NCBI RefSeq assembly: GCF_000308835.1
Contig: NZ_BAGN01000108.1
Location: 1-52,872, forward strand
Direction: 5' to 3'
Source: Nocardia vinacea NBRC 16497
Lineage (GTDB): Bacteria; Actinomycetota; Actinomycetes; Mycobacteriales; Mycobacteriaceae
DNA length: 52,872 nt
How positions within the stretch are numbered: the stretch's first letter is position 1; every line of letters begins with the position of its first letter. The position numbers and the translations under genes are program-made. Below, piece by piece: positions 1-7,479 of the stretch. Below the pieces are notes generated by a model. That model searched no databases. It was not told the origin of the DNA and worked only from the letters and a program-made list of their open reading frames with translations.

Positions 1-36
1 GGTCGGTGCCGGCCTGATCGCCGACCCGCAATTTTG

Positions 37-78
37 GTTTCCATGGAAACTAACCCGATCGCCGAGGCGGATCGGGTT
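37..78. repeat. Two adjacent perfect inverted repeats
   Basis: GTTTCCATGGAAAC at 37-50 is a 14-base perfect palindrome. It is followed directly by AACCCGATC (52-60) and its reverse complement GATCGGGTT (70-78) around a 9-base spacer. They lie just beyond the stop of the transposase fragment that begins at 94, so they may belong to an insertion-sequence end or be a transcription stop. No U-rich tail is visible. The role is unresolved. Confidence 0.5.
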
Positions 79-93
79 TGCACCGGTTAGACC

Positions 94-510
94 TCAATGA
101 CCGGTTGCCGGCGGTCGCGGGTGATCGTGAACCGATATCACTGCTGGCACAGTGTTCGATAGGCTGCTGAGTACCTGGTCGTCGATGGCCTGGTGTGGCC
201 TGATCGTGCTGTAGATGACCCGGAGCGGTGAACCTCTATGTCCAGGCATCGCCGTCGGCGATCACGCCGCGGAACAAGTGCTCGTATTTCAAGGTGCCGA
301 AGAACCGCTCGATCACACCGTTGGTTTGGGGTGATCGCACCCGCGTGCGGACGTGTCGCAGCAGCGGGTCCGGTTCGGCGAACGCGGTCTCGAGCACCTC
401 ACCGCGAAAGCACAGGCCGTTGTCCGACACCACCGCGATCGGCGCGGGCGCCATGCCGAGCACCTCCCCGCACGGCCCGAGGACCTCGGCCAGCCCACGA
501 TCGGCACGAA
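94..510 (-). pseudogene. IS3-family-type transposase (integrase core) fragment, frameshifted
   Basis: This is the C-terminal part of a DDE integrase-core transposase. Read on the minus strand it shows VVSDNG (second catalytic Asp), then TNGVIERFFGTLKYEHLF with the catalytic Glu, and after a frame change near 236 the typical end YSTIRPHQAID. The last frame stops at 94-96. No start codon, first catalytic Asp or upstream helix-turn-helix ORF is present, so the element is 5'-truncated; its truncated edge abuts the stop codon of the mycolyltransferase-like gene at 511. It cannot be active. The IS3 assignment rests on motif style; a closely related integrase-core family is possible. Confidence 0.75.
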
Positions 511-1578
511 CTACAGCCCGAGTCCGTGCGCCAATACCGGCCAGGATGCCTTCAGTTCGTCATCCCAATAACCCCAGGAGTGAGTGCCGTAGGGGCGGCG
601 TTCCACTGTAGCGGGTATTCCTAGGTCCGCGAGGCGGGCAGCCAAGTTCTGGGTGCACTGATCGACCGCCAGTTCGACGACGCCGCCGACCAGGATCTGG
701 TTCGCCAGGGCGATTTCCCCACCACCGCCGACCAGGTGGCGATCGCCGACGTGGTCGTAGGGGCCGGGTATGCCGTTGCCGCTCGAGAGATAAATGTCCA
801 TGCCTCGCAGGCCGGCGGCATTGACATAGGGATCGTTGGCGATCCACATCGGATCATCGGGCGGGCCGTACATGTTCGCCACGTTGCCGCCGCTATAGGC
901 CGAGGTGAGACGGACGTAGGCCTGGCCTAGCGGGTCGGAGATCGCCGCGCAGCCACTGTAGGAGGCGACCGCTTTGTACAAGCCGGGCTTGGCGATCGGC
1001 AATTGCAGAACCGAGGTACCCGACATCGACACTCCGGCAATGGCATTCACCCCGGTGGTGCCGAGTTCACCGTCGATAAGCGGGGGCAACTCCTCGGTCA
1101 GATACGTCCTCCACTTCTGCACTCCGAGATGTGGATCTGGCATGCGCCAGTCCGTGTAGTAAGAGCCCGCGCCGCCCAGAGGCTGTACCACATTGACATT
1201 TCTCGCGGTCAGGAACTCGGATGCACCGGTCTCGCGGTCCCACGACGCCTGACCGATTCCTCCACTTCCGCCGCTCAGCAGATACAGCACGGGCCGCGGC
1301 ACCGAGGTGTCGGCTGCACGATCGACCTTGACCCGATATTCGCTGTTCATCGCCGAGGAGTAAACGGTGAGCAACAGGTGCCGGTCGTTGACGACGTGAA
1401 CTTCGGTGATCCGAGAACCATCCGGCGCCATCTTCGATGTGGCGGGTGCAGCGGGCAGTCCGATCCCCGGCTCTGCCTTAGCGGTCGGCACGATCGACGT
1501 TGCCGCCAATAAGGTCAAAACTGCAGTACCGGCAGCCTTGACCAAACCCGCACGGGTGATGAGCGAGAGCTCTTGCAA
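511..1578 (-). CDS. Secreted antigen-85-like mycolyltransferase / esterase
   Basis: 355 residues. The N-terminus has a basic start, a hydrophobic stretch (about residues 14-30) and an Ala-x-Ala cleavage-like site near residue 35, so export is expected. An alpha/beta-hydrolase fold follows: the nucleophile elbow GVSMSG puts the serine near 184, and GTHSWGYWDDEL near 333 supplies the histidine in the context typical of antigen 85 proteins. Known family members transfer mycolic acids between trehalose esters and arabinogalactan in the outer envelope; here mycolyltransferase versus general esterase activity is inferred. The final residues (GLGL, stop at 511) run right up to a transposase fragment, so the natural C-terminus may have been altered. 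No operon partner is visible. Confidence 0.8.
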   Translation of the reverse strand: MQELSLITRAGLVKAAGTAVLTLLAATSIVPTAKAEPGIGLPAAPATSKMAPDGSRITEVHVVNDRHLLLTVYSSAMNSEYRVKVDRAADTSVPRPVLYLLSGGSGGIGQASWDRETGASEFLTARNVNVVQPLGGAGSYYTDWRMPDPHLGVQKWRTYLTEELPPLIDGELGTTGVNAIAGVSMSGTSVLQLPIAKPGLYKAVASYSGCAAISDPLGQAYVRLTSAYSGGNVANMYGPPDDPMWIANDPYVNAAGLRGMDIYLSSGNGIPGPYDHVGDRHLVGGGGEIALANQILVGGVVELAVDQCTQNLAARLADLGIPATVERRPYGTHSWGYWDDELKASWPVLAHGLGL

Positions 1579-2354
1579 CTTCCAGTCCTGTTTCTTCTAC
1601 GCCGCAGTCAGATTCAGAGCGGCAACTGCTTCACATATGGCCGAATGCACCCGAGGTCTGCCAAGAAGCCTTGAAGGACGGCAGATTCTTCGAGGAGGCG
1701 AGATTCTCGTACTGATCTGTCGTGACCTTGAACGACACCTTGCCGCGCTGACGCATGTGTGCGAACAACTCCAGTGCGGTCTCGACAACCGTCGCCAACC
1801 CGGCGCAGCAGACGCGACAGCCACCTCGCCGACAGCGCCGTGGTTGGCTCACGCAAGTGCGTTCTACTTCCGCTGTTCGCGGCCTTATTCTCGTCCGCTC
1901 GCCCTGCGCCGGCCCGCTGACGGAACATTGTTGCTCTTTGTGTTCTTTCGATGGGTGTCTCGCCGGACTCGCCCGGCATGACCGAGTGCGAGGCCAGGGC
2001 GCAAGGACGCGTGCTTCGGGTGGCGAAGCTCCCGATGCGCGCGGCTTCATGAAGGCCGTGATCGACGCGGACAGAAGAAGGCGTTGATCGGTCAGGTCGG
2101 TCACCGCGTCAAGTACCAGGCCATGCGGCGAGGCGAGCGCGGGGAACTCGTCGATCCCGCGCTCGCGACGGCCGACCAGACGCTTTCGTCGGGGACGTCA
2201 ACTTTCCGTTAATGCCAGCTGGCAGATGCTCCGAGGTCGAAGTCGCCCATCTTGGGAGCCGCATGTGGGACATCCGGACAGGGCGGCACGAGAAGAGCGA
2301 AAGCGCCAGCGAGACCCACAAGCCATCGAAGCTCGTAACCGTCGGCTCGACAAG
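1579..2354. other. Stretch without a supportable gene
   Basis: About 780 bases between two genes. Open frames here overlap on both strands without clear ribosome sites or family motifs. The minus-strand frame ending near 1631 finishes with a plausible soluble sequence (around KVTTDQYENLASSK), which could be the tail of a decayed gene, but I cannot name a family. The rest looks like rearranged debris. Confidence 0.5.
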
Positions 2355-2630
2355 ATGAGCAAGGACTCGCGAGACCTGCTCGAGAGCGTCGCCGACCGCC
2401 TGCCTTCTGACCTGGTCGAAAGCTACCGGACCTATAGCAACGTGGGTGAGTGGGCGATGCTCGTCGACGTGCTGTGTGCCAGTCTCATCAAGCGCCAGAT
2501 CCCGGTCACTGCAGCGGAACGCGATGCCGTGGCGAACGTGCTCGGCCAGTTCCATCTCCCGGTGGAGGGATACCGCTACCTCGGTGACCCCCAAGGCGTG
2601 CTTTCTGAGCTCAACGTGGTCACTGCGTAA
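2355..2630 (+). CDS. Small conserved-type hypothetical protein
   Basis: 91 residues from the ATG at 2355; an upstream ATG at 2226 would add an Arg-rich, low-complexity extension that does not look like protein, so I prefer the internal start. The sequence is acidic-helical (MSKDSRDLLESVADRL, then VGEWAMLVDVLCASLIKRQ and a C-terminal FHLPVEGYRYLGDP). It resembles small actinobacterial proteins of unknown function that I have seen but cannot name. No membrane segment or signal peptide. It is flanked by non-coding debris and a diverged repeat, so it may be the survivor of a lost cluster. Confidence 0.55.
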   Translation: MSKDSRDLLESVADRLPSDLVESYRTYSNVGEWAMLVDVLCASLIKRQIPVTAAERDAVANVLGQFHLPVEGYRYLGDPQGVLSELNVVTA

Positions 2631-2720
2631 ATTCCTCTGTAGACACTGGAAACCAATTCATCCCTGATCGGATGTCAACCAAGCGTGCGAGCGTTGTGCA
2701 TGAAGCCATCTTCTAATTAG

Positions 2721-3050
2721 TGTGGCGAGCGGGGCAGCATCCCAAGGGACGGCCTTGACGATATCGTCAGGGCTGGAACGACATTCGGGATCTGACGCGG
2801 TCTACGATCTATCGGGCCGACCTGTCGGCTTCTCAGGATTTTCTCAGCTGAACCCGTATTGAACCCCACAGGCCCCTACCTGCGGTTCTACGTTGATTCT
2901 GCTCAGCGCTAGCACCCGCCTCCTGCATATACGCAGGTAGAACGGGTGACGTGTCGTAGTTGTTGTGTCCGGAGGGGTATCGACCAGTACGCCAACCTGC
3001 TGCAACGCCGAAAACTGCTGGTCATCGGCAAATAGCGGTGGCGTGACGGT
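2721..3050. repeat. Diverged about 330-bp direct repeat, copy 1
   Basis: This block matches 17380-17720 with many substitutions and small indels. Shared landmarks in order: TGGCGAGCGGGGC, TCTCAGCTGAACCC, ACCTGCGGTT, GCAGGTAGAACGGGTGACGT, then a 17-codon stretch (2985-3035) reading QYANLLQRRKLLVIGK-stop. The codon tail is QYANLLRHRKLLFIGK in the other copy, so most differences there are conservative. The inverted repeat that is perfect in copy 2 is imperfect here. It lies just upstream of a tRNA fragment. It could be a remnant of an integrated element or a decayed gene; no ORF long enough for a protein remains. Confidence 0.7.
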
Positions 3051-3239
3051 TCTGGTCCGGTTTGCGCAGGTTCGTGCCCCGGTGGGGCACTGTAAGGATG
3101 GGACCGGTTCTGACCGGCGGTTCCCTGGGGAACGCTGATAATCCAAGAAACGTTCGCGCACTTGGGATGAGGGATCGTTCTGCCCAGGAGTGGGACCTAG
3201 CGGGAATCACGAGACATCACGAACTCCTGAGTGGGGGTC

Positions 3240-3264
3240 AGGGGTTCGAGTCCCCTTAGCTCCA
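3240..3264 (+). other. 3' fragment of a tRNA gene (attachment-site-like scar)
   Basis: AGGGG-TTCGAGT-CCCCT (3240-3256) is a perfect T-arm with a canonical loop, and TAGCTCC plus discriminator A (3257-3264) is the 3' acceptor strand. A matching 5' acceptor GGAGCTA, D-arm and anticodon arm are not found upstream, so only the 3' end exists. Integrases commonly target this part of tRNA genes, leaving a duplicated 3' end. A strong terminator hairpin follows at 3268. The intact tRNA would be elsewhere in the genome. Confidence 0.65.
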
Positions 3265-3335
3265 CTGAATAGCGAAGCCGCAGGTCATCGATCTGCGGCT
3301 TCGCTATTGTGTGGCATTGCGCGAACACATTGCGG
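3262..3335. repeat. 74-bp direct repeat downstream of tRNA fragment, copy A
   Basis: The block from CCACTGAATA to ACACATTGCGG matches 6538-6611 with only a few differences, mostly in the hairpin arms. It contains the terminator stem and the segment CTATTGTGTGGCATTGCGCG. The two copies lie in the same orientation about 3.3 kb apart and enclose a broken carotenoid oxygenase, a hydrolase and its regulator. Confidence 0.85.
3268..3308 (+). terminator. Strong hairpin, probable tRNA terminator
   Basis: AATAGCGAAGCCGCAG (3268-3283) pairs perfectly with CTGCGGCTTCGCTATT (3293-3308) around a 9-base loop. The 16-bp GC-rich stem sits directly after the tRNA 3' end, the normal place for an intrinsic terminator in these bacteria, although the T-tract is short. 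Confidence 0.75.
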
Positions 3336-3457
3336 TGATTCAGCGCCGCTCGTTCCGAGGCATCCAGGGCCTTCAAGGCCCCGACACACTCCGGGCAGGC
3401 CGGGGGTGGTAAACGCTCGCTCGTGCCGAGTTGAGCGAACCCGGTACCGCCCGCCAA

Positions 3458-4632
3458 CTACTGCTCGGTGATCCAGTTGCCGTGGAATCCGATCGGCACC
3501 CGCCGGGGCAGGCGGACGGCGGCTACCGGCCCGGCTTCGACGGCGGTGGCGTCGAGAATCCGCAGCTGCGAGGGCACGTTCGTGTCGTCGTGGATGGCGA
3601 GGGATATCAGCCAGCCCTCGTCCTCGCTGCGCGCGTCGGCCGCGGGGACGAACACCGCTTCGCCCGTGTTCCAGCCCGAACCGAGCTGGTGCACAGTGGA
3701 TTTGTCGCTATCGACGTCATACTTGACGATGGTTTCGCGGCCGACCGCGTAGAGGTAACGGTTCGGGCGGCCGACGTGGCCGAGCCGTCTTCACAGGCGT
3801 TGCCGACGTGGAAGACATAGCAGGGTTCCACCTCGAACCAGCGCACCGGGCCGCCGTTCTTGCTCATCACACCGATGCGCGCGCCATAGTCGTCGCTCCA
3901 CTCGAAAGGCAGGCCCTTTCCCGAGAACTGAAGGGTGACAGGGAGATCCAGCCAGATTACGTGGTTGTCGGTGATCGCGAAGTCGTGCATCATGGTTGGC
4001 CGGGGCACATCGACCGGGGTGCTGAACACCAATTCACCAGCGGCGGAAAGCCGGTGGTAGGTGACGAACGGTGGCCGCGTGTCGTAGTCGAAGAAGTGCA
4101 ATTCCCCGGTGATCGGGTCTTGCTTCGGATGCGCCGTCATGGCGGTGGTCAATCCGCCCGCGAAGTCGCACGCGCCGACGGTGTCCAGAGCTGGCGTGAC
4201 TTCGATCGGAAAGCTGCCCTCCACCAGAGCAAACAGCCGTCCGCCGTGGCGAATGATCGACGTGTTGGCCGTACTGTAGGCCCGATTGAGACTGCCGTCC
4301 TCGCGTAGTGGCGAACCCCCGTCGAACTTCAGTGTGCGCACCCACCGATTGCGGTACCACTGCGCCCGTCCAGTGCGCAGGCGCACGCCGTGCAGCATGC
4401 CGTCGCCGACGAACCAGTGGGGGCTTATCTCGCCCGGCAACGGATTCGGCCCGTTACGGAAGTACCGTCCATCCAGCTCGGCGGGCAACGCACCGGCCAC
4501 TTCCAATTCGGTCGAGTCGATCTCGTCATCAATCGGTGCGTAGGGACCGGCCATGTAGCTCGGAAGGGGCGTTTCGCTCTCGAACTCGGGTGATTGGTGT
4601 CGTGGGTCCTCGGCTTTGCCGGATTGCTTCAT
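3458..4632 (-). pseudogene. Carotenoid cleavage oxygenase, frameshifted and internally deleted
   Basis: RPE65/carotenoid oxygenase family, non-heme iron enzymes that cleave polyene double bonds. The first frame (4632 to about 3790) carries FRNGPNPL, WFVGDGMLHG and the iron ligands TAHPKQDP, MMHDFAITDNH and YVFHVGNACED. After GNACEDGS the reading changes frame and continues as GRPNRYLYAVGRE through RVPIGFHGNW, giving the fourth histidine, and stops at 3458. Relative to the family's usual length of nearly 500 residues, the part between YVFHVGNA and GRPNRYLY is largely missing, so a deletion caused the shift. All four His ligands survive, split between frames. The N-terminus (MKQSGKAEDP) has no signal peptide. 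Probably non-functional unless the junction is an assembly error. Confidence 0.85.
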
Positions 4633-4648
4633 AAATGCTCCCGCGATG

Positions 4649-5479
4649 CTAAGCGTTCACGAGTCGGCGAACCGCGGCAGCGACTTGTTCGGGTCGCTCG
4701 GCGGGGATGATGTGCTCGGAGACGGCATCCTCGTATTGCCCGCCGACCTGTTCGGCGTATCGGTGCTGGTATTCGCGCATGAGGTCGAGATTGCGCCGCT
4801 GGTAGCGGGCGGCGTGGATCGCGGAGATGACGATGACGCCGGATTTCGGCGGTTCTGGTGGGCAGCGGCGGAATTCGTCGATCGCCCCCGCGACGGCCGC
4901 TATTTCATGCCGGGTTGTGGCGAGACCGGCGGGGGTGAAGTCCTCGGCCAGCATGGTCGTGTAGCTGTCGGCGGGGAACTTGCGCCCATAGGAGCGGGTC
5001 AGCGTCCGCATGAGCGGTGGGAAGTGGCTCAGTGCCTGCTGCACGGCGAGGATGCGGTCGGTCTTCTTGGCGGTCGGCGCCCAATTGTCGTAGTTCGGAG
5101 CGGCTTCCGGTGTCGGGTCGATGAGGACGAGCCCAGCTGGCGACAGCGATTCGGCGGCGCGACGGATGATCAGCCCACCCATGCTGTGGCCCACCAGGAT
5201 CACCCGCCCCGGCGTGAGCGCCTGGACCAACGCCACCAGGGTGGCCGCCATGTCGTCGATGGTCTGCGGTTCGGCGGCGCTGCCACTGCGGCCGCGACCG
5301 GCCCTGTCGTAGGCGACGGTACGCGCGATGTCCCCCAGTAACGGCACCACCCGATCCCAGAGTGTCCGCCCGGCGCCCCCACCGGATTCGAACACCACCC
5401 AGGTGTCCCCGGTGCCGGACTCTTCGAAGTAGATCTCGGTGCCTTTCACCATCATTCGACGCCCCGGAACATCCCGCAT
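4649..5479 (-). CDS. Alpha/beta hydrolase
   Basis: 276 residues from the ATG at 5479, which has GGAAGG nine bases upstream; longer starts would run through the divergent promoter. Motifs: oxyanion region FESGGGAGRTLWDRV, AYDRAGRGRSG, nucleophile elbow GHSMGG (Ser near residue 111), acid region LVLIDPTPEAAPN and a late histidine in SEHIIPAERPEQV. This is a single-domain cytosolic hydrolase of the peptidase S33/haloperoxidase-like group; the substrate is unknown. It is divergent from the regulator at 5543 with tandem operator-like repeats between them, so it is probably that regulator's target. Confidence 0.85.
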   Translation of the reverse strand: MRDVPGRRMMVKGTEIYFEESGTGDTWVVFESGGGAGRTLWDRVVPLLGDIARTVAYDRAGRGRSGSAAEPQTIDDMAATLVALVQALTPGRVILVGHSMGGLIIRRAAESLSPAGLVLIDPTPEAAPNYDNWAPTAKKTDRILAVQQALSHFPPLMRTLTRSYGRKFPADSYTTMLAEDFTPAGLATTRHEIAAVAGAIDEFRRCPPEPPKSGVIVISAIHAARYQRRNLDLMREYQHRYAEQVGGQYEDAVSEHIIPAERPEQVAAAVRRLVNA

Positions 5480-5499
5480 CGCGGTCACCCTTCCATTCA

Positions 5500-5535
5500 A
5501 TACCAACTTTGGGAATGATACCAAATGTGGGATAG
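5500..5535. promoter_or_regulatory. Tandem 18-bp operator-like repeats between hydrolase and regulator
   Basis: ATACCAACTTTGGGAATG (5500-5517) is followed without gap by ATACCAAATGTGGGATAG (5518-5535), 14 of 18 bases identical. Each contains a near-palindromic core (CCAA..TTGG in the first). The position in a 63-bp divergent intergenic region suggests binding of the product of 5543-6085. A possible ATG at 5525 for the regulator lies inside the second repeat, which argues for the start at 5543. Confidence 0.65.
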
Positions 5536-5542
5536 TTGCGGT

Positions 5543-6085
5543 ATGGACCCGACCGAGTTGCTGCTCCACCCGGTGCGGTTGCGCATCATCCACGCACTGT
5601 CCGGCGGCCGATTACGCACCGCAGGAGAGTTGTGCGACCGCATGCCCGATGTGCCCCGGACTAGCGTCTACCGGCAGCTCGGCCTGCTCACGGAGGGCGG
5701 AATGCTCGAGATCGGTGACGAGCGACGCGTGCGCGGCGCGGTGGAACGCTCCTACCGATTGCGACCCGACCGCCCGACCGTCTCCCCCGAGGCGGGCAGC
5801 GCGATGACCCCGCACGATCACCGCCAAGGGTTCGCGGCCGCCATGGCCGTGCTGATCGCCGAGTTCAACGCCTACCTCGATCAAGCCGACGCCGACCCCG
5901 TCGCCGACGCGGTCGGCTACCGCCAAGCCACGCTCTGGCTCAGCCCCGAGGAGCTCGACATCATGCTCACCGGCTTCCGCGACCTCGTCGCACCCCTCGC
6001 GGCGAACCAGCCCGGGCCGGGCCGCAGACCGTACTTGATCAGCCCGATCCTTTTCCCAGGGGAGAAACCAGCATCGCCGAGTTGA
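5543..6085 (+). CDS. ArsR-like winged-helix transcriptional regulator
   Basis: 180 residues from ATG 5543. The N-terminal 80 residues form a winged helix: LLLHPVRLRIIHAL, then LCDRMPDVPRTSVYRQLGLLTEGGMLEI with recognition helix RTSVYRQLGLL. The C-terminal part (about 90-180, GFAAAMAVLIAEFNAYLDQA) is helical and probably dimerises or senses a ligand. It resembles actinobacterial helix-turn-helix proteins paired with small oxidoreductases or hydrolases. It most likely represses the divergent hydrolase and itself through the tandem repeats at 5500-5535. No ligand can be inferred. Confidence 0.85.
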   Translation: MDPTELLLHPVRLRIIHALSGGRLRTAGELCDRMPDVPRTSVYRQLGLLTEGGMLEIGDERRVRGAVERSYRLRPDRPTVSPEAGSAMTPHDHRQGFAAAMAVLIAEFNAYLDQADADPVADAVGYRQATLWLSPEELDIMLTGFRDLVAPLAANQPGPGRRPYLISPILFPGEKPASPS

Positions 6086-6669
6086 CAGTGCTACCGCACG
6101 TTCGCCGCACCCGGCACGCCGACAGCTTCGGGACTCCGAGGCCCCAGGTATCGCCACGGATTGAAACTTCGATTGTTGCAAGCGATTCGCTGCTGGTCAT
6201 CCACGACGTTTGCAGATCCTGGGTCCCGGTCCGGCTCGCAAGCTCGCTGTGCCGGCCTGAGTCAAGGCTCGGCAACAAGATCAGCGAGCTCAGTGCGGGT
6301 AATCGGGCAAGGAAGGCCGCCCACTGGACATCCGCTCATAGCCGCATACCGAGCGAACGACCCCAGCCGACGCGGGGTGCGCGGTGGTCTCCGATGCGCT
6401 AGCGCAGCGCCGATCGCCGACAACTCGGTGACTTTCAGCAGTTCACGCCATGGTTTTTACCTGCCGAATGCCTACCGGCCTGATCCGAATCTCTGGTCCA
6501 TCGGCCGTCAGGGTGTTCGGGTTGTGGAGCGTTAGGCCCACTGAATATGGCAGCTGCAGGTCATCGACCTGCGGCTTCCCTATTGTGTGGCATTGCGCGA
6601 ACACATTGCGGGGGTGACCGGTACGACGTGCCCACGCTGGCCCGCATCCTGGACCGGCTGGAGAACCTG
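6086..6669. other. Intergenic stretch carrying repeat copy B; no gene
   Basis: About 580 bases with no frame showing a family motif or credible ribosome site. The only recognisable structure is the 74-bp repeat at 6538-6611. Confidence 0.6.
6538..6611. repeat. 74-bp direct repeat, copy B
   Basis: Matches 3262-3335 from CCACTGAATA to ACACATTGCGG. The hairpin is kept in weakened form (GCAGGTCATCGACCTGC core still pairs, the outer arms mismatch). Unlike copy A, no T-arm precedes it; the upstream sequence GTTCGGGTTGTGGAGCGTTAGG is at most a scrambled relic. Confidence 0.8.
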
Positions 6670-7401
6670 TCAGGCTGACGGGCTGAGGTTGTCCATGATC
6701 AGGCCGAGAGTGAACGCGAACCGGTCGGGCCCGGTCCCGGAGGTCAGCTCGGCGGCATAGCGCCGGGTCTGCGGAAACGTGTCGGCGGGCAGCGCGGTGA
6801 ACCGGCGCACCAGCTCCGCACGGCTGACGATCCACTCCTGATCCGGGTGTTTCCGCCGATTCTGGACCAGCGACTGCTCTAGGGCGTAAGCGCTGACGTA
6901 GAGGGACAACGCGTCCAGCACCCAGGCGGCGGTCCGCGGTTCGATTCCGCCCGCGAGCAGGATCGCGAACATCCCCTCCCTGACTCGCAGCGCCTCGAGG
7001 TTGGTGGGGACCATGGCCAGTGCAGCGCGCGAGACCCCGGGGTATTTCAGGTACTGGTCGCGGATCTGTGTGAACACGTCGAGGAGCTGTCCGCGCCACG
7101 TGGCCGGGTCCGGTTCGGGAAGCGCGATCTCGGCGCTGAGCCTGCCGACCAGCAGATCGTCGATGTCGTCCTTGTTGACGATGTGTGCGTACAGCGACGA
7201 GGGCCCGGTGCCGAGCACCGCGGCGACCCGGCGGATGGTCAACGCGTCGTAACCCTCGGTGGCGACGACCTCCAGCGCGGCATCGGTGATCCGGGCGACC
7301 GTGATGGGCTCCTTGCGGGGTGAGGACGCCGCGGCGTCCTCGGTGGATTGGGCGTGACGAGCCGCTCGGCGTTGTCGGGGATCGGCGGGCATGCCGGCCA
7401 C
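6670..7401 (-). CDS. TetR-family repressor
   Basis: 243 residues. After a charged N-terminal tail (residues 1-33) comes a TetR DNA-binding domain: ITVARITDAALEVVATEGYDALTIRRVAAVLGTGPSSLYAHIVNKDDIDDLL. The C-terminal ligand domain is of the TetR_C type (WVLDALSLYVSAYALEQSLVQ). It is divergent from an FAD monooxygenase gene, with three operator copies between them, a classic arrangement in which the repressor responds to the monooxygenase substrate, often an aromatic or antibiotic-like compound. Confidence 0.9.
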   Translation of the reverse strand: MAGMPADPRQRRAARHAQSTEDAAASSPRKEPITVARITDAALEVVATEGYDALTIRRVAAVLGTGPSSLYAHIVNKDDIDDLLVGRLSAEIALPEPDPATWRGQLLDVFTQIRDQYLKYPGVSRAALAMVPTNLEALRVREGMFAILLAGGIEPRTAAWVLDALSLYVSAYALEQSLVQNRRKHPDQEWIVSRAELVRRFTALPADTFPQTRRYAAELTSGTGPDRFAFTLGLIMDNLSPSA

Positions 7402-7413
7402 TATAGCTTGACG

Positions 7414-7465
7414 CGAACTTAGTTCGTCAAGTAGAACATAGTTCGTTAGAGTAGAACTAAGTTCG
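7414..7465. promoter_or_regulatory. Triple TetR operator
   Basis: Three related near-palindromes: CGAACTTAGTTCG (7414-7426), AGAACATAGTTCG (7433-7445) and AGAACTAAGTTCG (7453-7465). Start-to-start spacing is 19 and 20 bases, close to two helical turns, so bound dimers would lie on one face of the DNA. They fill the 78-bp gap between the TetR gene and the monooxygenase and probably control both. Confidence 0.8.
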
Positions 7466-7479
7466 TATGGAGGTGTGTG

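Noticed and set aside
2226..2354. Upstream ATG start for the small hypothetical at 2355
   Set aside because: The added 43 residues are Arg-rich and low in hydrophobic pattern, without a ribosome site; the internal ATG begins the protein-like part.
3190..3264. Complete tRNA gene
   Set aside because: T-arm and 3' acceptor are clear, but no D-arm, anticodon arm or matching 5' acceptor strand can be drawn.
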